From the NCBI GenBank assembly GCA_027886175.1, contig JAJNNQ010000040.1, positions 28,230,001 to 28,294,000 of the forward strand: 64,000 bases of DNA, given 5' to 3'. Of the stretch, positions 1 to 11,125 are shown piece after piece. The notes under the pieces are model-generated. The model worked only from the letters and a program-made list of their open reading frames with translations. It ran no database searches and was not told where the DNA came from. Within the stretch, counting starts at the first letter, position 1; each line of letters begins with the position of its first letter. This stretch comes from Phylloscopus collybita (lineage: Eukaryota; Chordata; Aves; Passeriformes; Phylloscopidae). The translations under genes and the position numbers were made by a program.

Positions 1-45
1 CTTTTTTTCTTGGATGCAAATTTGTTTTGTCAATGTCTTCAATAG

Positions 46-212
46 ATGATCCTGGGACAAAAAAGTTAAGAACGTGCAAGACAAAGCCGAAAAATCAGGA
101 TGGGCAACTCTTTAATGTGGAGTCTCACTCCGACAAACAACTCCGGCATTTCAAATTCTTGTCAGTCTCCTTCATGTCACAACTTCTGTCCTCTCAGAGT
201 TTTGTGAAAAAG
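46..212 (+). CDS. HEATR1: HEATR1 exon (first in window)
   Basis: Acceptor AG at 44-45 after a T-rich tract, donor GTAATA at 213. Encodes a Lys/Arg-rich linker (DDPGTKKLRTCKTKPKNQDG) followed by a helix ending FMSQLLSSQSFVKK. The upstream boundary could shift because only 45 bases of context are visible. Confidence 0.75.
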
Positions 213-3200
213 GTAATAATGGCACTTTGCTTCTAGACTGATCACAGTAAGTGATTGTGCCATATTGTAATAGCTGAGGTATAATCTACTTTTTAGTACA
301 ACTTTATATTCAAAGGGGTGGCACTGTCCAGTGTGTCTTGCTGACACCTTTACTGACACAGTTTTGAAATCTCTCAGTAATGTTATTTATTTTTTAATAA
401 GGCTTTTTCAGACATACTCCATTTATGTGATTGTTGCATAGGTAACCAAATGAAATTCTGGTCCCAGTATATTCCCACTGGCTTTATGGAGCTTGGGATT
501 TCACTCACAGCCTGTGTAACTCCAAATTCAGTGTGGGATTCATGCTGTTAATTGAAAAGACAAAATGTTATGAATTTCAGGCTCTGACTCTAGCTGATAG
601 TCCCAGTTTTTCAGCTGAAAATCATCCACCAGCATGAAATGTATTTGCTAATGTAACTGCATTGCCCAAGGTTCTGAGATTTCCTTCTAGAATGATGGCT
701 TAAGTACAAATGTGGGGACTCATAATTACCGTGTTAGTGGACATTTGATTCAAAAAACACTCCAAATTTGTGTATTCTGGCATTTTAGTTTAATGAGGGG
801 AGGTAAGTTTCATATTTTCATTCTTGCTTTCTAAACCAGATAGTTGAATATGAAGAAACAGAAGAGCTGCAGGAGTTGGAACAGAGGTATGCTTTATATA
901 TGCCCTACTCCTATTTTTAGCTTTTACTGCAACCCAGGAATATCTTTAAGTGTACTGCCATTAGAATATCTTATACTCTAATGATACTTTTTTAATGTCC
1001 TCTGCAACAAGCAGTATTTATTATGTGCAAGTTACTTGGTTTTAGTTTTGGGGTTTTTTTCTTTTAATAGAATGTGGAGCTTTTTATTTCGGAAAGATTG
1101 CTCTACCCAATATCCACTCTTTTTCTGTATTTTTGATAGAGTTTATTTACATGCTATTCATGTATTCATGCTGAATCACTATTCATGCTATTCATGTCTG
1201 AATCACTAAAGGAATTCCAGATTTTTAGCAAAACATATTGGTTCATTAGTAGAAAAAATATTCACTGTTCACAGGTGCCTCAGTAATCAAAGATCACAGT
1301 TGTAGCCATTGTGCTGTAAAATCCAGTGATACGAAATTGAGGGTTTCTTTTGCAGAGGCCTAACTTTTATGTTTGTTCCAAGAGAAAATGGGTGTAAGAT
1401 TTATTTTAAATGCTGTGTTCCATGAATGCTCATTTTTAATTTTTTTCTGTTTCATTTCCTTGTATTTTTGTTGTCTTGTGAGATGTTGTGCTTCCCAGTA
1501 GTAACAATGGACTTCTTTAGTCTCCTTGTTACTTACTAAAAGTTATTTCCTTTCTGTCTAGGCTGTTAGAAGAAGTTCTTCACTATATAAACACTGTGGC
1601 ATCTTCAGTGGAAGGAAATGTGGACAAGCCAACGGCCAAATTTTGGAGGGTTCTGCTTAGCAAGTGCTATGATATGCTGGATAAAGTATGTCTCACTAGC
1701 CCCCATGTTAGCACTGGGACATGGCTGCTCTTGCTTGTTAATGTGATTATAAATTTTGTAGGGTTTCTTGTTGCATCAGATGGTCTGCAGCCTGGTACAT
1801 CAGTGTTTAAACTCAGCTAACAACTTGAGTAATTACAGCTAGCAGCTTCTCAAAACAAGCAGAACAAAAATCAGAATGCTTGTTTCCTTTAGTTTAATAT
1901 TCTGCTGGCTGTAAGCGGTCATTTCACTATGTCTGGTGGAGAAAAATGGCTCTTGGCAGCATTTCTCACTGTTAGCTCATAAAATGACTTAACTAATGCT
2001 GTTGCATATTTCTACATGAAATTAAATCCTTATTCTTTTCATCTTTCCATTTTTTTCTGATTAGAAATATAATTTGAGTGGCTATCTTGTTGAATAAGTC
2101 AGGACATACTTCTTTTTACAGCTTGGAATTTTGTTTTTACCTGTAAAGCATATTCCAGTTTTCATGATGTACATGCAGAGGGGGTTGGCAGAATTATTTT
2201 GGGTAAAGAGGGATAGCTCACAAGAGCAGACAAAAGGGCTTGCTGAGGAAATCTCAGAGCTAGTGGATAATGGCTGCTTAGCAGGCAGTGAACACAGACT
2301 AGCTGAAACCTGCTTTGTTGTTTTGCATGCCTCAGATACAGCATTGCTGGCTTGTCCTCTCTTTTGGATCCTGAAACCCATGAAGAAAGTTGAAGACAGT
2401 CTTACCAGGAGGCTACCATGCCAGAGTGCAGGCAAAAACATCTATGGTATTGTTTTGTTTGTTTTCTTGTAGGTTAATGCCTTACTGCCAACAGAAACCT
2501 TCATCCCTGTAATTGGGGGACTGATGAGGAATCAGCTGCCGTCGGTGAGACGCAAGGCCATGGACCTCCTGAACAACAAGGTGCAGCAGCGCACCAAGTG
2601 GCAGAAGAGCCAGGTGAGGCAAAGGGGTTAAACCCAGTTCCTTTAGCAAAAGTACCCAGAGAGACTGATGTGCAAGTGTTTGACCCCGTGTAAAGGTGCC
2701 AAGTACCAGTGCCGAGCCTGGAAAGGGCTCTTGAGCAGTGACACAAAGGCTGCCTGCCCACAGCTACCTTGCATGTCCTGAGTTTCTAACTGTATGTCTG
2801 GTGTGTGTGTTCTGTCCTCTCAGATCCTGCAGCTCTTAGAGCTGGTTCCTGAGCTCATTGCCATTGTCACATGTAGAAGAAAGGAGGAAGAGGAGGAGCA
2901 AGCCATCAACAGGCAGACTGCTTTGTTCAGCCTCAAGCTGCTCTGCAAAGGTTTTGGCACAGAACATCCAGCGCCATTTGTGCCTGTTCTGAAAACGGCA
3001 GTTGATCTCATTTCTTCAGAGAAGGAGGAAAAAAATGTGATGGGAAGTGCTTTGCTCTGTATAGCTGAGGTCACCTGTACACTGAAAGCCCAAGCAATAC
3101 CTCAGCTTCCAAGGTACTGTTGGGTTCTTCTTAACAGAACCATCTGCAGCAGGAATTAGTTATACCAAAAAGCATTACCAAAATGCTGATGAAGACCAGA

Positions 3201-6200
3201 TGGCAGTCTACCCTGTGTGTGTCTTGTGTAGACAAGACTAAAAGTATTTCTAGTGCTTTGTGGTCATAGAACAAAGAAACTAGTGGGGAAAATTGGAAGA
3301 CTTTATAATGCACACTAGAGTTCTTGAAAGAGTCTGCTGCTGTCACTAGAGAGGCAGCCTTTATGGCTTTAGAAAAACCAGACCATAGTGTGTATTTTTT
3401 CTGTAGAACAGATTGCATTTAAAAACATGAGAACGAGTGCAGTTGAAAACCCTTCATGCTACATTATTTTATTCTCCCTAGTCAAGAAAAATCCAAGTAT
3501 CTAATTTGCTCCTGGTAAGACTGTTTCATTTCTTTACAAATCTCTTATTGTCATTAAATCCTTAAACTAAAGATAGGGCTTTGAGTAATGTGATAGAGTA
3601 AAAAGTGTTGATCTAGATGATCTTTAAAGATTTCTTCTGACCAAACCATTCTGTGATTCTAAATCTAATATCCTTCATTAGCTTCAAAATAAAATACGGC
3701 AATGAGCCCAGAAAACTGAGTTTTCTTAAATATGCATGGAAAAGTTCTTGTGAAAATTGTCCCTGCAGGCTTAACAGATGGGTTTATTTGATTGAAAGCC
3801 TATCTCCAAATGGTCAGTTACTTCACCTTTCTCTCTTTATGTTTGGTTATTCACAGGCTGATGCCAGCCCTCTTGAAGACTTTAAAAAGTAAGAAGGAGC
3901 TGATCTCCAATGAGATTTACCTGCTGAGTGCTGTCACTGCTCTGCTAAAGGTTGCAGAAACACTGCCGCACTTCCTTAGTCCTTACCTTTTGGAGTGCTT
4001 GTTGCAGGTGAGCTCTGTGACTCCTACAGGTGTGTAAAGGGGGGACAGGACCTGCCCAGATTGCAGAAGAAGCTGTAGAGATTACTTTTTTCCTCTGAAA
4101 CTGGAGTGTGTGCCAACTATGTGAAAGCTCACAACACACTACTCTTCTACTCACTTTCTTGTGCAGGTAACTCAGATACAGAACCTAAGAGCATCTCCTG
4201 CTCCTCCCTCAGATAGGCTGTGTTTCGCCCCTTTGAAAATGGAGACAAATCATGAAAGATCATTCTGTAATATCCAGTCTCCTCAAATGTGTATCTGACA
4301 CTCTTGCTGGAGTCATTCTAACCCTGTGCTGCTGACGTGGCCATTATTCAGTGTTTCTCTTCTGAAGACAGTGAAGCTTTGTACACAGACAGCTTAATAC
4401 AAAGTGTTCCAGGTGGTGCAAACAGCAAAACTCCTGTCCGACATTTGCAGCAGACAACTACTATAAAATAAGTGTTTTAAGTTGCTAAGCAGGCCTAACT
4501 TTTGTTGGAATTCCTCGCAGGTTGTCCGCTTGGAAAAGATTGTGGCCGAGTTTGGTCCTTCTTCCCAGCTCAGCGTCCGTGTAGCAGCACTGAAAACCAT
4601 CCTGGCGACGAGGCTGGCCCCCCGCATACTCCTGCCTGCAGTTACCAAGTGTTACAGTGAGGTGCTGCATACCCGCAAGGTGAGGGCCTTGGTCATCCCT
4701 TAGTGCTGTGGTAAAGAAGGAGAAATACAGAAGAAACAAGCAGGCCAAAATTGGGTTCAGCTGTGTCCTCTCCCAGCGCCTTGGCCACCACCAGCCCGCT
4801 CACTGTGGCAGCGGCGTGAGAGACAAAGGAAGTCTCACAAGGACTGTGCAGCAGTAGCTAAAACACTGCTGGGTAATCAGCATTGTTTTGGTCACTGATC
4901 TAAAACGCAGCGTGTGAGCTGCTCTGAGGAAAATTAACTCCATCCCAGCCACATCTGCCGTAGTCTTTATGTTATAATCTGGGGGTTTTTGTACGGCTGC
5001 AGTGATTCAGGAAAGGTAGAGCTGGAAGAGGTCCAGCAGTTTAATGTCCTTTGCATGTTAGATGATGAATGCTTGGGAGATCATCCCATTCATAAAGGAC
5101 TTCGTTTATATGCTAGGAGTGTGAGTAAGTCAGAATTCTCTCCCATATAGCAGAGGGTAGACAAAATGCTTTTCAGGAATCCTACTAACTTTAGCCCCTA
5201 AAAGTACTGGGAAAAAGCTTACTTATTTTGTCAACAGTATTTCAGTGAGTAAATTCATGAAGTACATAAATCCAGTTCTCTAGTTATGTTCCTCAGTTAC
5301 TGCCAATATCACAGTTGTCTTTGCATTGCCTTGCTTTTGTTTTGGCAGAACTGCCTGGGTCCCCTTATGAACATTTTGAAGGAGCACATTGCTAGTATGG
5401 AGAAGGAGCACCTGATCTCCCATCAGCCTGAACTGACAGCATTTTTCATGAAAGTCTTGGACTTCCGAGCAGAGCATGCCGAGGTAGCTTGATTGGGAGG
5501 GTGAGCAGCAGCTGCACCTCTCTACATGCCAGTTCTATCACTTGTTTAAAGAAAGATTAGTAGATTCTGTTGTATACATGCTCTGAAATTGTGGGTGTCA
5601 GATACTTTGTTCCAAATTGGTTTTATGGTAGAAAACATGTTAGTTGAGTATTTAGTCTGAAATAGACAAAATTAAAATGTGCTTTGAAAGCTCAAATCCT
5701 TACATTTCAAACTTAGGATTATGTTTTCTCATTTTTCCAGGATGATTTAGAGGAAGTTGGTAAGATAGAGGCTTACATTATTGACTGTCTAATCAGTATG
5801 GTTATGAAACTTTCCGAGGCTTCTTTCAGGCCCCTCTTCTTCAAGGTAAGAAGTCTAAATGTAATTCATCTGCATCAGCATGTTTGTGTTTTCCAGTGCA
5901 CAGACACAGGGAACAGCTAACCCGCCTTTCACTTTCAGCTCTTTGATTGGTCCAAAACAGAGGCTAGCCTAAGAGACAGGCTGCTGACATTCCATCGAAT
6001 AGCAGACTGCATTGCAGAGAAGCTCAAGGGCCTCTTCACCCTCTTTGCTGGTCATTTAGTGAAGCCATTTGCTGAGACACTGAACCAGGTCAACATTTCT
6101 AAAACTGGTAAGTTGTCAGTTACTGGCTACAGAGAGGCTTAGTCTTGACTATTGAGAGATTAATTTTAATTGCAGAAATTTTAGTCTTACAGGATTTATT

Positions 6201-8738
6201 TCACAGCACACATAATTCATTACTCTCCTTCCTCTTCCTCTGGTAAAAGAGAAATCTTTCTCTGATGGAACCAAAGGACAATTTTCATCCATGGGCATGG
6301 GGTTGCTATTACAAGGTTGAGACCACATGAAAATTTTCAATGTCAGTCCCAGTGAGTTCCCTGAGTATGAAATTGTGTAGAAAGAGGGAGACCTGTTTCT
6401 ATTTTCACTCTTTTCTTTTTCATTCATTGACTTCTCTTATATGCTACCTGGTGTATTCAGACTCCTCTGCTTTCTTGGGCAAAAATAGGTGTTATTATTT
6501 TCTATGGGAAACTATTTCCCCATCCCAGTTGTACTGACCTGAAGAAATTCTCTGTATCCACAGGTATGGCCAAGCATTACTCCTGTAGCCTGTGGCTATT
6601 CTATTTCCATCAGTAGCAGACCTACTGGGGCAGTAGCTTAAAGCCAGATACTGTGTCACATCCACTCCATTGGTGGGAGTGATGAGTACATAATTGCTAT
6701 GTAGTACATCCCTGAGCTACACTGACAGACTAGCAATGTTTCTGTCCTGCCGGGGGAAGCTTTGTGATTTCATTCTATTGATGATGTATTTTTTCTTCTC
6801 TTTGGCTGGTGTGTAGATGAAGCTTTCTTTGACTCTGACAATAACACAGAAAAGAGCTGTCTACTGTTGCAGTTCACCATGGACTGTCTGCACAAGCTCT
6901 TCCTGTTTGACACCCAGAAGTTCCTGAGTAAAGAAAGAGCAGAAACCTTGATGCAGCCTCTGGTCGATCAGGTATTAACAAATCCATAAAAACGATTCAT
7001 AGCTGATTTTTCTTTTTCATAGTTAAAAAAAAAATCAGGTGTCAGTCCTCCCCCTTAATAAAAAAAAGGGGGATTAGTTCATTGTCTTTGGGCCACAGAC
7101 AGTATTGATTTCTTTGCCTAAGGCTCTGAATTACTGATTTTTTAAATCCTTTTTTAAAATGTCTTCATTCTGTAAGGTTATTGAGCATGTTATTTAGCTC
7201 TTGCAGACCAGTGCACTCCCACTGATGAGCTTCAACTTAATTCTTGAGTACCTGAAAGCCAAAGCTATAAGTGTTTTTGGACGGGTTTATCCGAGCCTGG
7301 ATCTATTTTACTTCCACAGCTAGAAAATGTGCTTGGAGGAGATGAGAAGTTCCAGGAAAGAGTCACAGCACACCTGATACCCTGCATAGCTCAGTTTTCA
7401 GTGGCAATGGCAGATGATTCTCTTTGGAAACCACTGAACTACCAGATCCTGCTGAAAACGAGGCACAATTCTCCTAAGGTTGGAAGCTATCAGAATTTGA
7501 ACAGGTTTTCTTTGTCATGCTAGAAAATGGGAACAGGGTCCCCAAAATCAGAAGTGAATTAACTAAGTCATGGCTGAAACACTAGCCTAAATTAAAATCC
7601 TAGTGCTGTACCACAGGACTCCCAACTTGAAGAGATGGGTGCAACATGCTCTTCTGCTCTCACTGTAGGAGTTGATATTCCATGCCTTTCATACCGTGAG
7701 GTTTGGGCTTTCTGTAGATTTGGTATCTGTTGGAATGAGGTAATTGTTTGGGTATGAAGACAGGGCCACACTGGAAGACAATTAACCAGCTTTCAGACCT
7801 GTTTAATATATCGAGTTTTGTCAAGATTCTCCTCTTGACAGGTTATAGCTATTGAGTGTATTGGTTTTTCATAGTGCTGAGCTAAGTCCTGATACAGTGG
7901 AAGTGGCACTGGGACAGGAAGTTAGAGTCCATAATATCAAATAACTTCAGCAACATTACCTGCTTCTTGCCACGTGTTTTTTATTTGCAGTTATGTTAAC
8001 CCAGATGTTAGTATTTAAATTAGCTTAAAACTAGTTCCCTTCAGTAATGAAAGCTTATAACCTTAAAATGAATGGAAAGAAGGCAGGGATGGGGGAAAAC
8101 AGGGAACTATACTGTAATGTTTGTTTCCTTACATAATTGTTTTGGTTTAGGTCCGATTTGCTGCCCTGCTTGCTTTGATAGAAGTTGCACAAAAACTGAA
8201 GGAGAACTACCTGGTCCTGCTACCAGAATCTATTCCATTCTTAGCTGAGCTTATGGAAGGTAATGTTCTAAACTGTCATTAGTGAAGGGTGATTTATATC
8301 AAAGATTCAGATAGGCTCATTTTTATTACTGCTATAACTCTTATGAATTTGTATATGGTAGCTTATACTGTGCAAAATGCAAACTAAAATGGATTATGTC
8401 AAACACACTCAGGAAGTTCAGTTAAATTACAGTGGTTTCTTCAGTGTTGTAGCCTGTGCACATCTCCCCATGTGCAAATTTTAGATCAGTGTTAGTAGAA
8501 AGAGTTTGCTAGTTCAGTGACAAAATATTCCTGAATAATAATTTCAAATCTGGTGTTTGAGGATGGTTCTCACCTTGATGAGTGAAGCCTTCCTCAGATA
8601 GCCCTGTAATCACTGCTCTACTTAATTCCTGCTTGATTTCTTTCTCTAGATGAATGTGAAGAAGTTGAACAACAGTGTCAGAAGACAATTCAACAACTGG
8701 AAGTCATTTTGGGAGAACCACTCCAAAGCTACTTCTAA
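46..8738 (+). CDS. HEATR1: HEATR1 (UTP10/BAP28), last 14 exons, 5' part outside window
   Basis: HEAT-repeat protein of the small-subunit processome (t-UTP group), needed in the nucleolus for rDNA transcription and early pre-rRNA processing (family knowledge). Coding exons read by hand: 46-212, 840-886, 1562-1685, 2473-2613, 2824-3113, 3857-4007, 4521-4679, 5349-5483, 5741-5845, 5939-6107, 6817-6971, 7320-7478, 8151-8259, 8650-8738. All have GT donors and AG acceptors and all phases agree, giving about 665 C-terminal residues of a protein that is about 2,140 long in human. The exons from 5349 to 6971 match the BP28CT region (GPLMNILKEH, FRPLFFKLFDWS). The rest is alternating amphipathic helices typical of HEAT repeats. 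The first exon boundary (acceptor at 44-45) is the least certain because the window starts just upstream. Introns hold no other gene that I can see; one contains a CR1 tail at 3608. Confidence 0.95.
840..886 (+). CDS. HEATR1: HEATR1 exon
   Basis: 47-nt exon, acceptor TTCTAAACCAG, donor GTATGC; reads IVEYEETEELQELEQ and continues in frame from the previous exon's ...FVKK. Confidence 0.85.
1150..1208. repeat. Local imperfect tandem duplication
   Basis: CATGCTATTCATGT and CTGAATCACTA each occur twice within 60 bp in a HEATR1 intron. Confidence 0.7.
1562..1685 (+). CDS. HEATR1: HEATR1 exon
   Basis: Acceptor TTTCTGTCTAG, donor GTATGT; reads LLEEVLHYINTVASS...LLSKCYDMLDK. The split Arg codon with the 840-886 exon is restored. 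Confidence 0.9.
2473..2613 (+). CDS. HEATR1: HEATR1 exon
   Basis: 141 nt, 47 codons, acceptor TTTTCTTGTAG, donor GTGAGG. Reads VNALLPTETFIPVIGGL then RRKAMDLLNNKVQQR, a HEAT-type helix pair. Confidence 0.93.
2824..3113 (+). CDS. HEATR1: HEATR1 exon
   Basis: 290 nt, the longest HEATR1 exon in the window. Acceptor TGTCCTCTCAG, donor GTACTG. Reads ILQLLELVPELIAIV, an acidic/basic stretch RRKEEEEEQ, then helices ending AQAIPQLPR. Confidence 0.94.
3608..3660 (+). mobile_element. CR1 LINE 3' tail fragment
   Basis: Ends GATGATCTTTAAAG...ACCATTCTGTGATTCT, the usual CR1 3' terminus, in a HEATR1 intron. Confidence 0.7.
3857..4007 (+). CDS. HEATR1: HEATR1 exon
   Basis: Acceptor TTATTCACAG, donor GTGAGC. 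Reads LMPALLKTLKSKKELISNEI and ends FLSPYLLECLLQ; completes the Arg codon split from 3113. Confidence 0.93.
4521..4679 (+). CDS. HEATR1: HEATR1 exon
   Basis: 159 nt, 53 codons, acceptor TTCCTCGCAG, donor GTGAGG. Reads VVRLEKIVAEFGPSSQLSVR and ends TKCYSEVLHTRK. Confidence 0.94.
5349..5483 (+). CDS. HEATR1: HEATR1 exon, start of BP28CT region
   Basis: 135 nt, 45 codons. Reads NCLGPLMNILKEHIASMEKE and FFMKVLDFRAEHAE; matches the conserved C-terminal BAP28 domain by recall of the family. Confidence 0.94.
5741..5845 (+). CDS. HEATR1: HEATR1 exon
   Basis: 105 nt, 35 codons, acceptor ATTTTTCCAG, donor GTAAGA; reads DDLEEVGKIEAYIIDCLISM and ends SEASFRPLFFK. Confidence 0.94.
5939..6107 (+). CDS. 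HEATR1: HEATR1 exon
   Basis: 169 nt; only 93 nt of intron separates it from the previous exon. Reads LFDWSKTEASLRDRLLTFHR and ends ETLNQVNISKT plus one base. Confidence 0.94.
6817..6971 (+). CDS. HEATR1: HEATR1 exon
   Basis: 155 nt, acceptor TGGTGTGTAG, donor GTATTA. Reads DEAFFDSDNNTEKSCLLLQF and ends RAETLMQPLVDQ. Confidence 0.93.
7320..7478 (+). CDS. HEATR1: HEATR1 exon
   Basis: 159 nt, 53 codons, acceptor TACTTCCACAG, donor GTTGGA (weaker than consensus). Reads LENVLGGDEKFQERVTAHLI and ends LLKTRHNSPK. Confidence 0.93.
8151..8259 (+). CDS. HEATR1: HEATR1 exon
   Basis: 109 nt, acceptor TTTGGTTTAG, donor GTAATG. Reads VRFAALLALIEVAQKLKENY and ends IPFLAELME plus one base; a textbook HEAT motif. 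Confidence 0.94.
8650..8738 (+). CDS. HEATR1: HEATR1 last exon
   Basis: 89 nt, acceptor TTTCTCTAG. Reads DECEEVEQQCQKTIQQLEVI and ends GEPLQSYF then TAA at 8736-8738; the 'EPLQSYF' end is characteristic of vertebrate HEATR1. Confidence 0.95.
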
Positions 8739-8850
8739 GTTTATGCCCTTCATTTTCAAATTTTGTCTGAAGTGTGTTAGCTTTACACATTCAGGTGTTA
8801 CAGGTGAACTGTCGTAACAATTTTTATCAGAGAAAAGATTTTAACTTTTT

Positions 8851-8856
8851 AATAAA
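8851..8856 (+). terminator. HEATR1 poly(A) signal
   Basis: AATAAA 113 bases after the HEATR1 stop codon, in a short 3' UTR. Cleavage is expected about 10-30 bases further on. Confidence 0.8.
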
Positions 8857-8879
8857 ATATTTTAAGAATCTGGCTTTAT

Positions 8880-9875
8880 CATTTCTGGATGGACTGGGGA
8901 TTTTTCTTATGACTTTTCCTTAACTGCTCTTTTCCTAACAGTGGGAAACTGGAACAGGCTATAAACAAATCCTGAGTGATAACATGTGAGACTCAGTGAA
9001 TTCCGCTCTCCTTGGGGTATACAGTTATGTCCCAGTGGAGGGGCTGTCATGCTCCAAGCATGGTCCTCACTGGACCAAAGGCACTGCAATCCTGAGAATC
9101 TGTAGGGAAGTAAAAAGTATACCCACTGAAGATAATGAAAAAGGAGTTCCAAGAAACTATGATTCATGTAGGAACTAACCTGTCTTAGTGTCTTAAAAGA
9201 CTGCTACTAACTAGCTCAAGTTCAAGAATAAACTGCTTGCTGTGATAATGAATTTACCCAAAAAATTACTACTCGTTTTACACCATGAGGTGCTGGTTCA
9301 TTACACTGGTACTAAGGCACTCAGGCTCTGTAAAATAGGGTTTAAAATGCAACAGGGTAGACCTGACTGTACAGAGGATAATCTTACATCCCACTGGGTG
9401 CTGGGAACAAGCCTCTGTCCAGGTTGCAGTATGCCATGTAGATCCCGTATGTGGAAAGATTACCACATCAATCTCTTAAAGCATTTTCTTAAAACTGTTA
9501 ATTGTGTCTGCTGTCAAACAAAAAGGACATTCCCATGAGAACATCTGCTGAACTCTTAGCTAAAGGCATGGACACACAAGTGGTGTTGCTGCCATGAAGA
9601 GCTGCCTACCAGCTCCTCTGTTCCAAAGAGTTTATCCTGCAGCCAAGGGGTACGTACAGCATAGCACAGCACTGTCCTGAAGGCCAGCCCAGCCCCAGTG
9701 CCTGCTCAAGTTAACTGCTCTGTGGATCACTAATTCCCTGATGTGGAAATGGTTCTTCAGTCAGGGTCACTGCCAGCTTGGAAATACTGCTAAGACAATA
9801 AAACAAAACAAGATAATAGACCAAAAAGGGATCATAGCTACTTAGTTACACTTGGAGAAAAGCAGAGTTCACGTA
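8880..9875. other. Convergent intergenic gap HEATR1 / LGALS8
   Basis: About 1 kb between the HEATR1 poly(A) signal and the distal LGALS8 poly(A) signal. Open frames here (for example 9242-9538) lack splice signals and family resemblance. I see no gene, tRNA or recognisable repeat. Confidence 0.6.
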
Positions 9876-9879
9876 TGTT

Positions 9880-9885
9880 TTTATT
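9880..9885 (-). terminator. LGALS8 poly(A) signal, distal
   Basis: Second minus-strand AATAAA about 1.1 kb after the stop. Either or both could be used. Confidence 0.45.
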
Positions 9886-10076
9886 GATGCTTTTTATACA
9901 TTAAATCTGCTCATTTAAAGTCCTAGTGTACATCTTATTCTTGAAATTGCTTCTGTATTAGCAGTCTTAAGATACATAGGGACATCCTTCAGGCATGTAT
10001 TGACAACCACTAGTAACTTATTTTTAAAAAGAATATAAAAAGACGGACATTTGTATGGAAAACTGAATTGGGACAG

Positions 10077-10082
10077 TTTATT
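10077..10082 (-). terminator. LGALS8 poly(A) signal, proximal
   Basis: AATAAA on the minus strand about 0.9 kb after the LGALS8 stop codon. Confidence 0.4.
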
Positions 10083-10975
10083 TCACATATTTTAATACAA
10101 GACTGAAAAAAGATTCACTCTCTAGTCTACTACTGAGTAGTTGAGTGCCATCTCAGCTGAAACCCTACCTGGACTACCTGGATTCAGACATACCTTAAAA
10201 ATGAAACCACAAACATCTACTTCAGACTGTAAGGATTCTTAACCCAGTTAGGAGCCGCTTCAGATCAAACAAGTTTCCAAAAATTCTTGTAATTTAAACC
10301 AGCTAAATCACTTTCCCATGTTTCACACTTTGGAAAACTAGAAAGCTAGAAACTTTGGGCTCTTGTAAGCAGGAGGTGACATAACCATAGGTGTCAGAGA
10401 AGGTGCTATTGCAGCAGCAGGCTAAGAGGCAAGATCAAACTTCCTGCCTTTTGCCAGAAGTAAGGGGTCAACTGTTTGCTTAATTCAGACTCACTGTGAA
10501 GGATATAGGTGCTAACATAAATTAAGACATAGAAAATTATAATCCATAATTCTCTTTTAAATCAATTATAAACATACCTTTGGAGGTGGATAACTACCTT
10601 TGGATCCTATTCCAACCTCATTTCTACTTCACAATATTGAATGGATGGTATCGAGGAATGCCAAATGGTAGTTAAACTTAAACATACAGAGTGCAATTGT
10701 TAGACACAGTATGATGCAGCATTTTCATATTGCTAGGTTCAGTAATACAGGAGATTTATCTGAGCACACTAACTTAGCTTGCCAGGAAACTGTAAACTAG
10801 AGAAGGATTTAAATTTGTAGTTAGCATTTCTGGTACTTGCCTGACTCAGAGAGGCAAATGCAAAAGCCTAGATAGATTAAAGGCAGGCTCAGCATGAGTC
10901 AGCACCTGTTTGTACTTGACAAGGAGGCACTGTCATTAGAAGTGGTTAAATTCTTTCAGTACTGATTGAAAAGAA

Positions 10976-11125
10976 CTACCAGCTCCTCACATCCAACAAG
11001 TGAACGTCTCCTGTGACTTCCACTATGTTGATCTTTTCAAGTTGTTTAAAACGATGCTTGTACTCCAGAGTGTGAACACCATTAATAGCAACTTTGAACT
11101 GGTAGGCATCACAGAAAATAATCAG
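10976..11125 (-). CDS. LGALS8: LGALS8 last coding exon (C domain, third part)
   Basis: 150 nt, acceptor TTGCTTTCCAG on the minus strand. Encodes [20 protein letters not shown] and ends [10 protein letters not shown] then TAG at 10978-10976; the VRSW end is the galectin-8 signature. Confidence 0.96.
   Translation of the reverse strand: MIIFCDAYQFKVAINGVHTLEYKHRFKQLEKINIVEVTGDVHLLDVRSW

Noticed and set aside
2082..2441. 119-codon minus-strand frame in a HEATR1 intron
   Set aside because: Low-information translation with no family resemblance, and a similar-length frame on the opposite strand; chance.
5000..5060. CR1-like words (GCTGGAAGAGGTCCAGCAG)
   Set aside because: Only a few words match and order is not maintained; too weak to call.
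6660..6730. Possible C/D snoRNA (GTGATGA then CTGA) in a HEATR1 intron
   Set aside because: The spacing between boxes is too short and there is no convincing terminal stem or second box pair.
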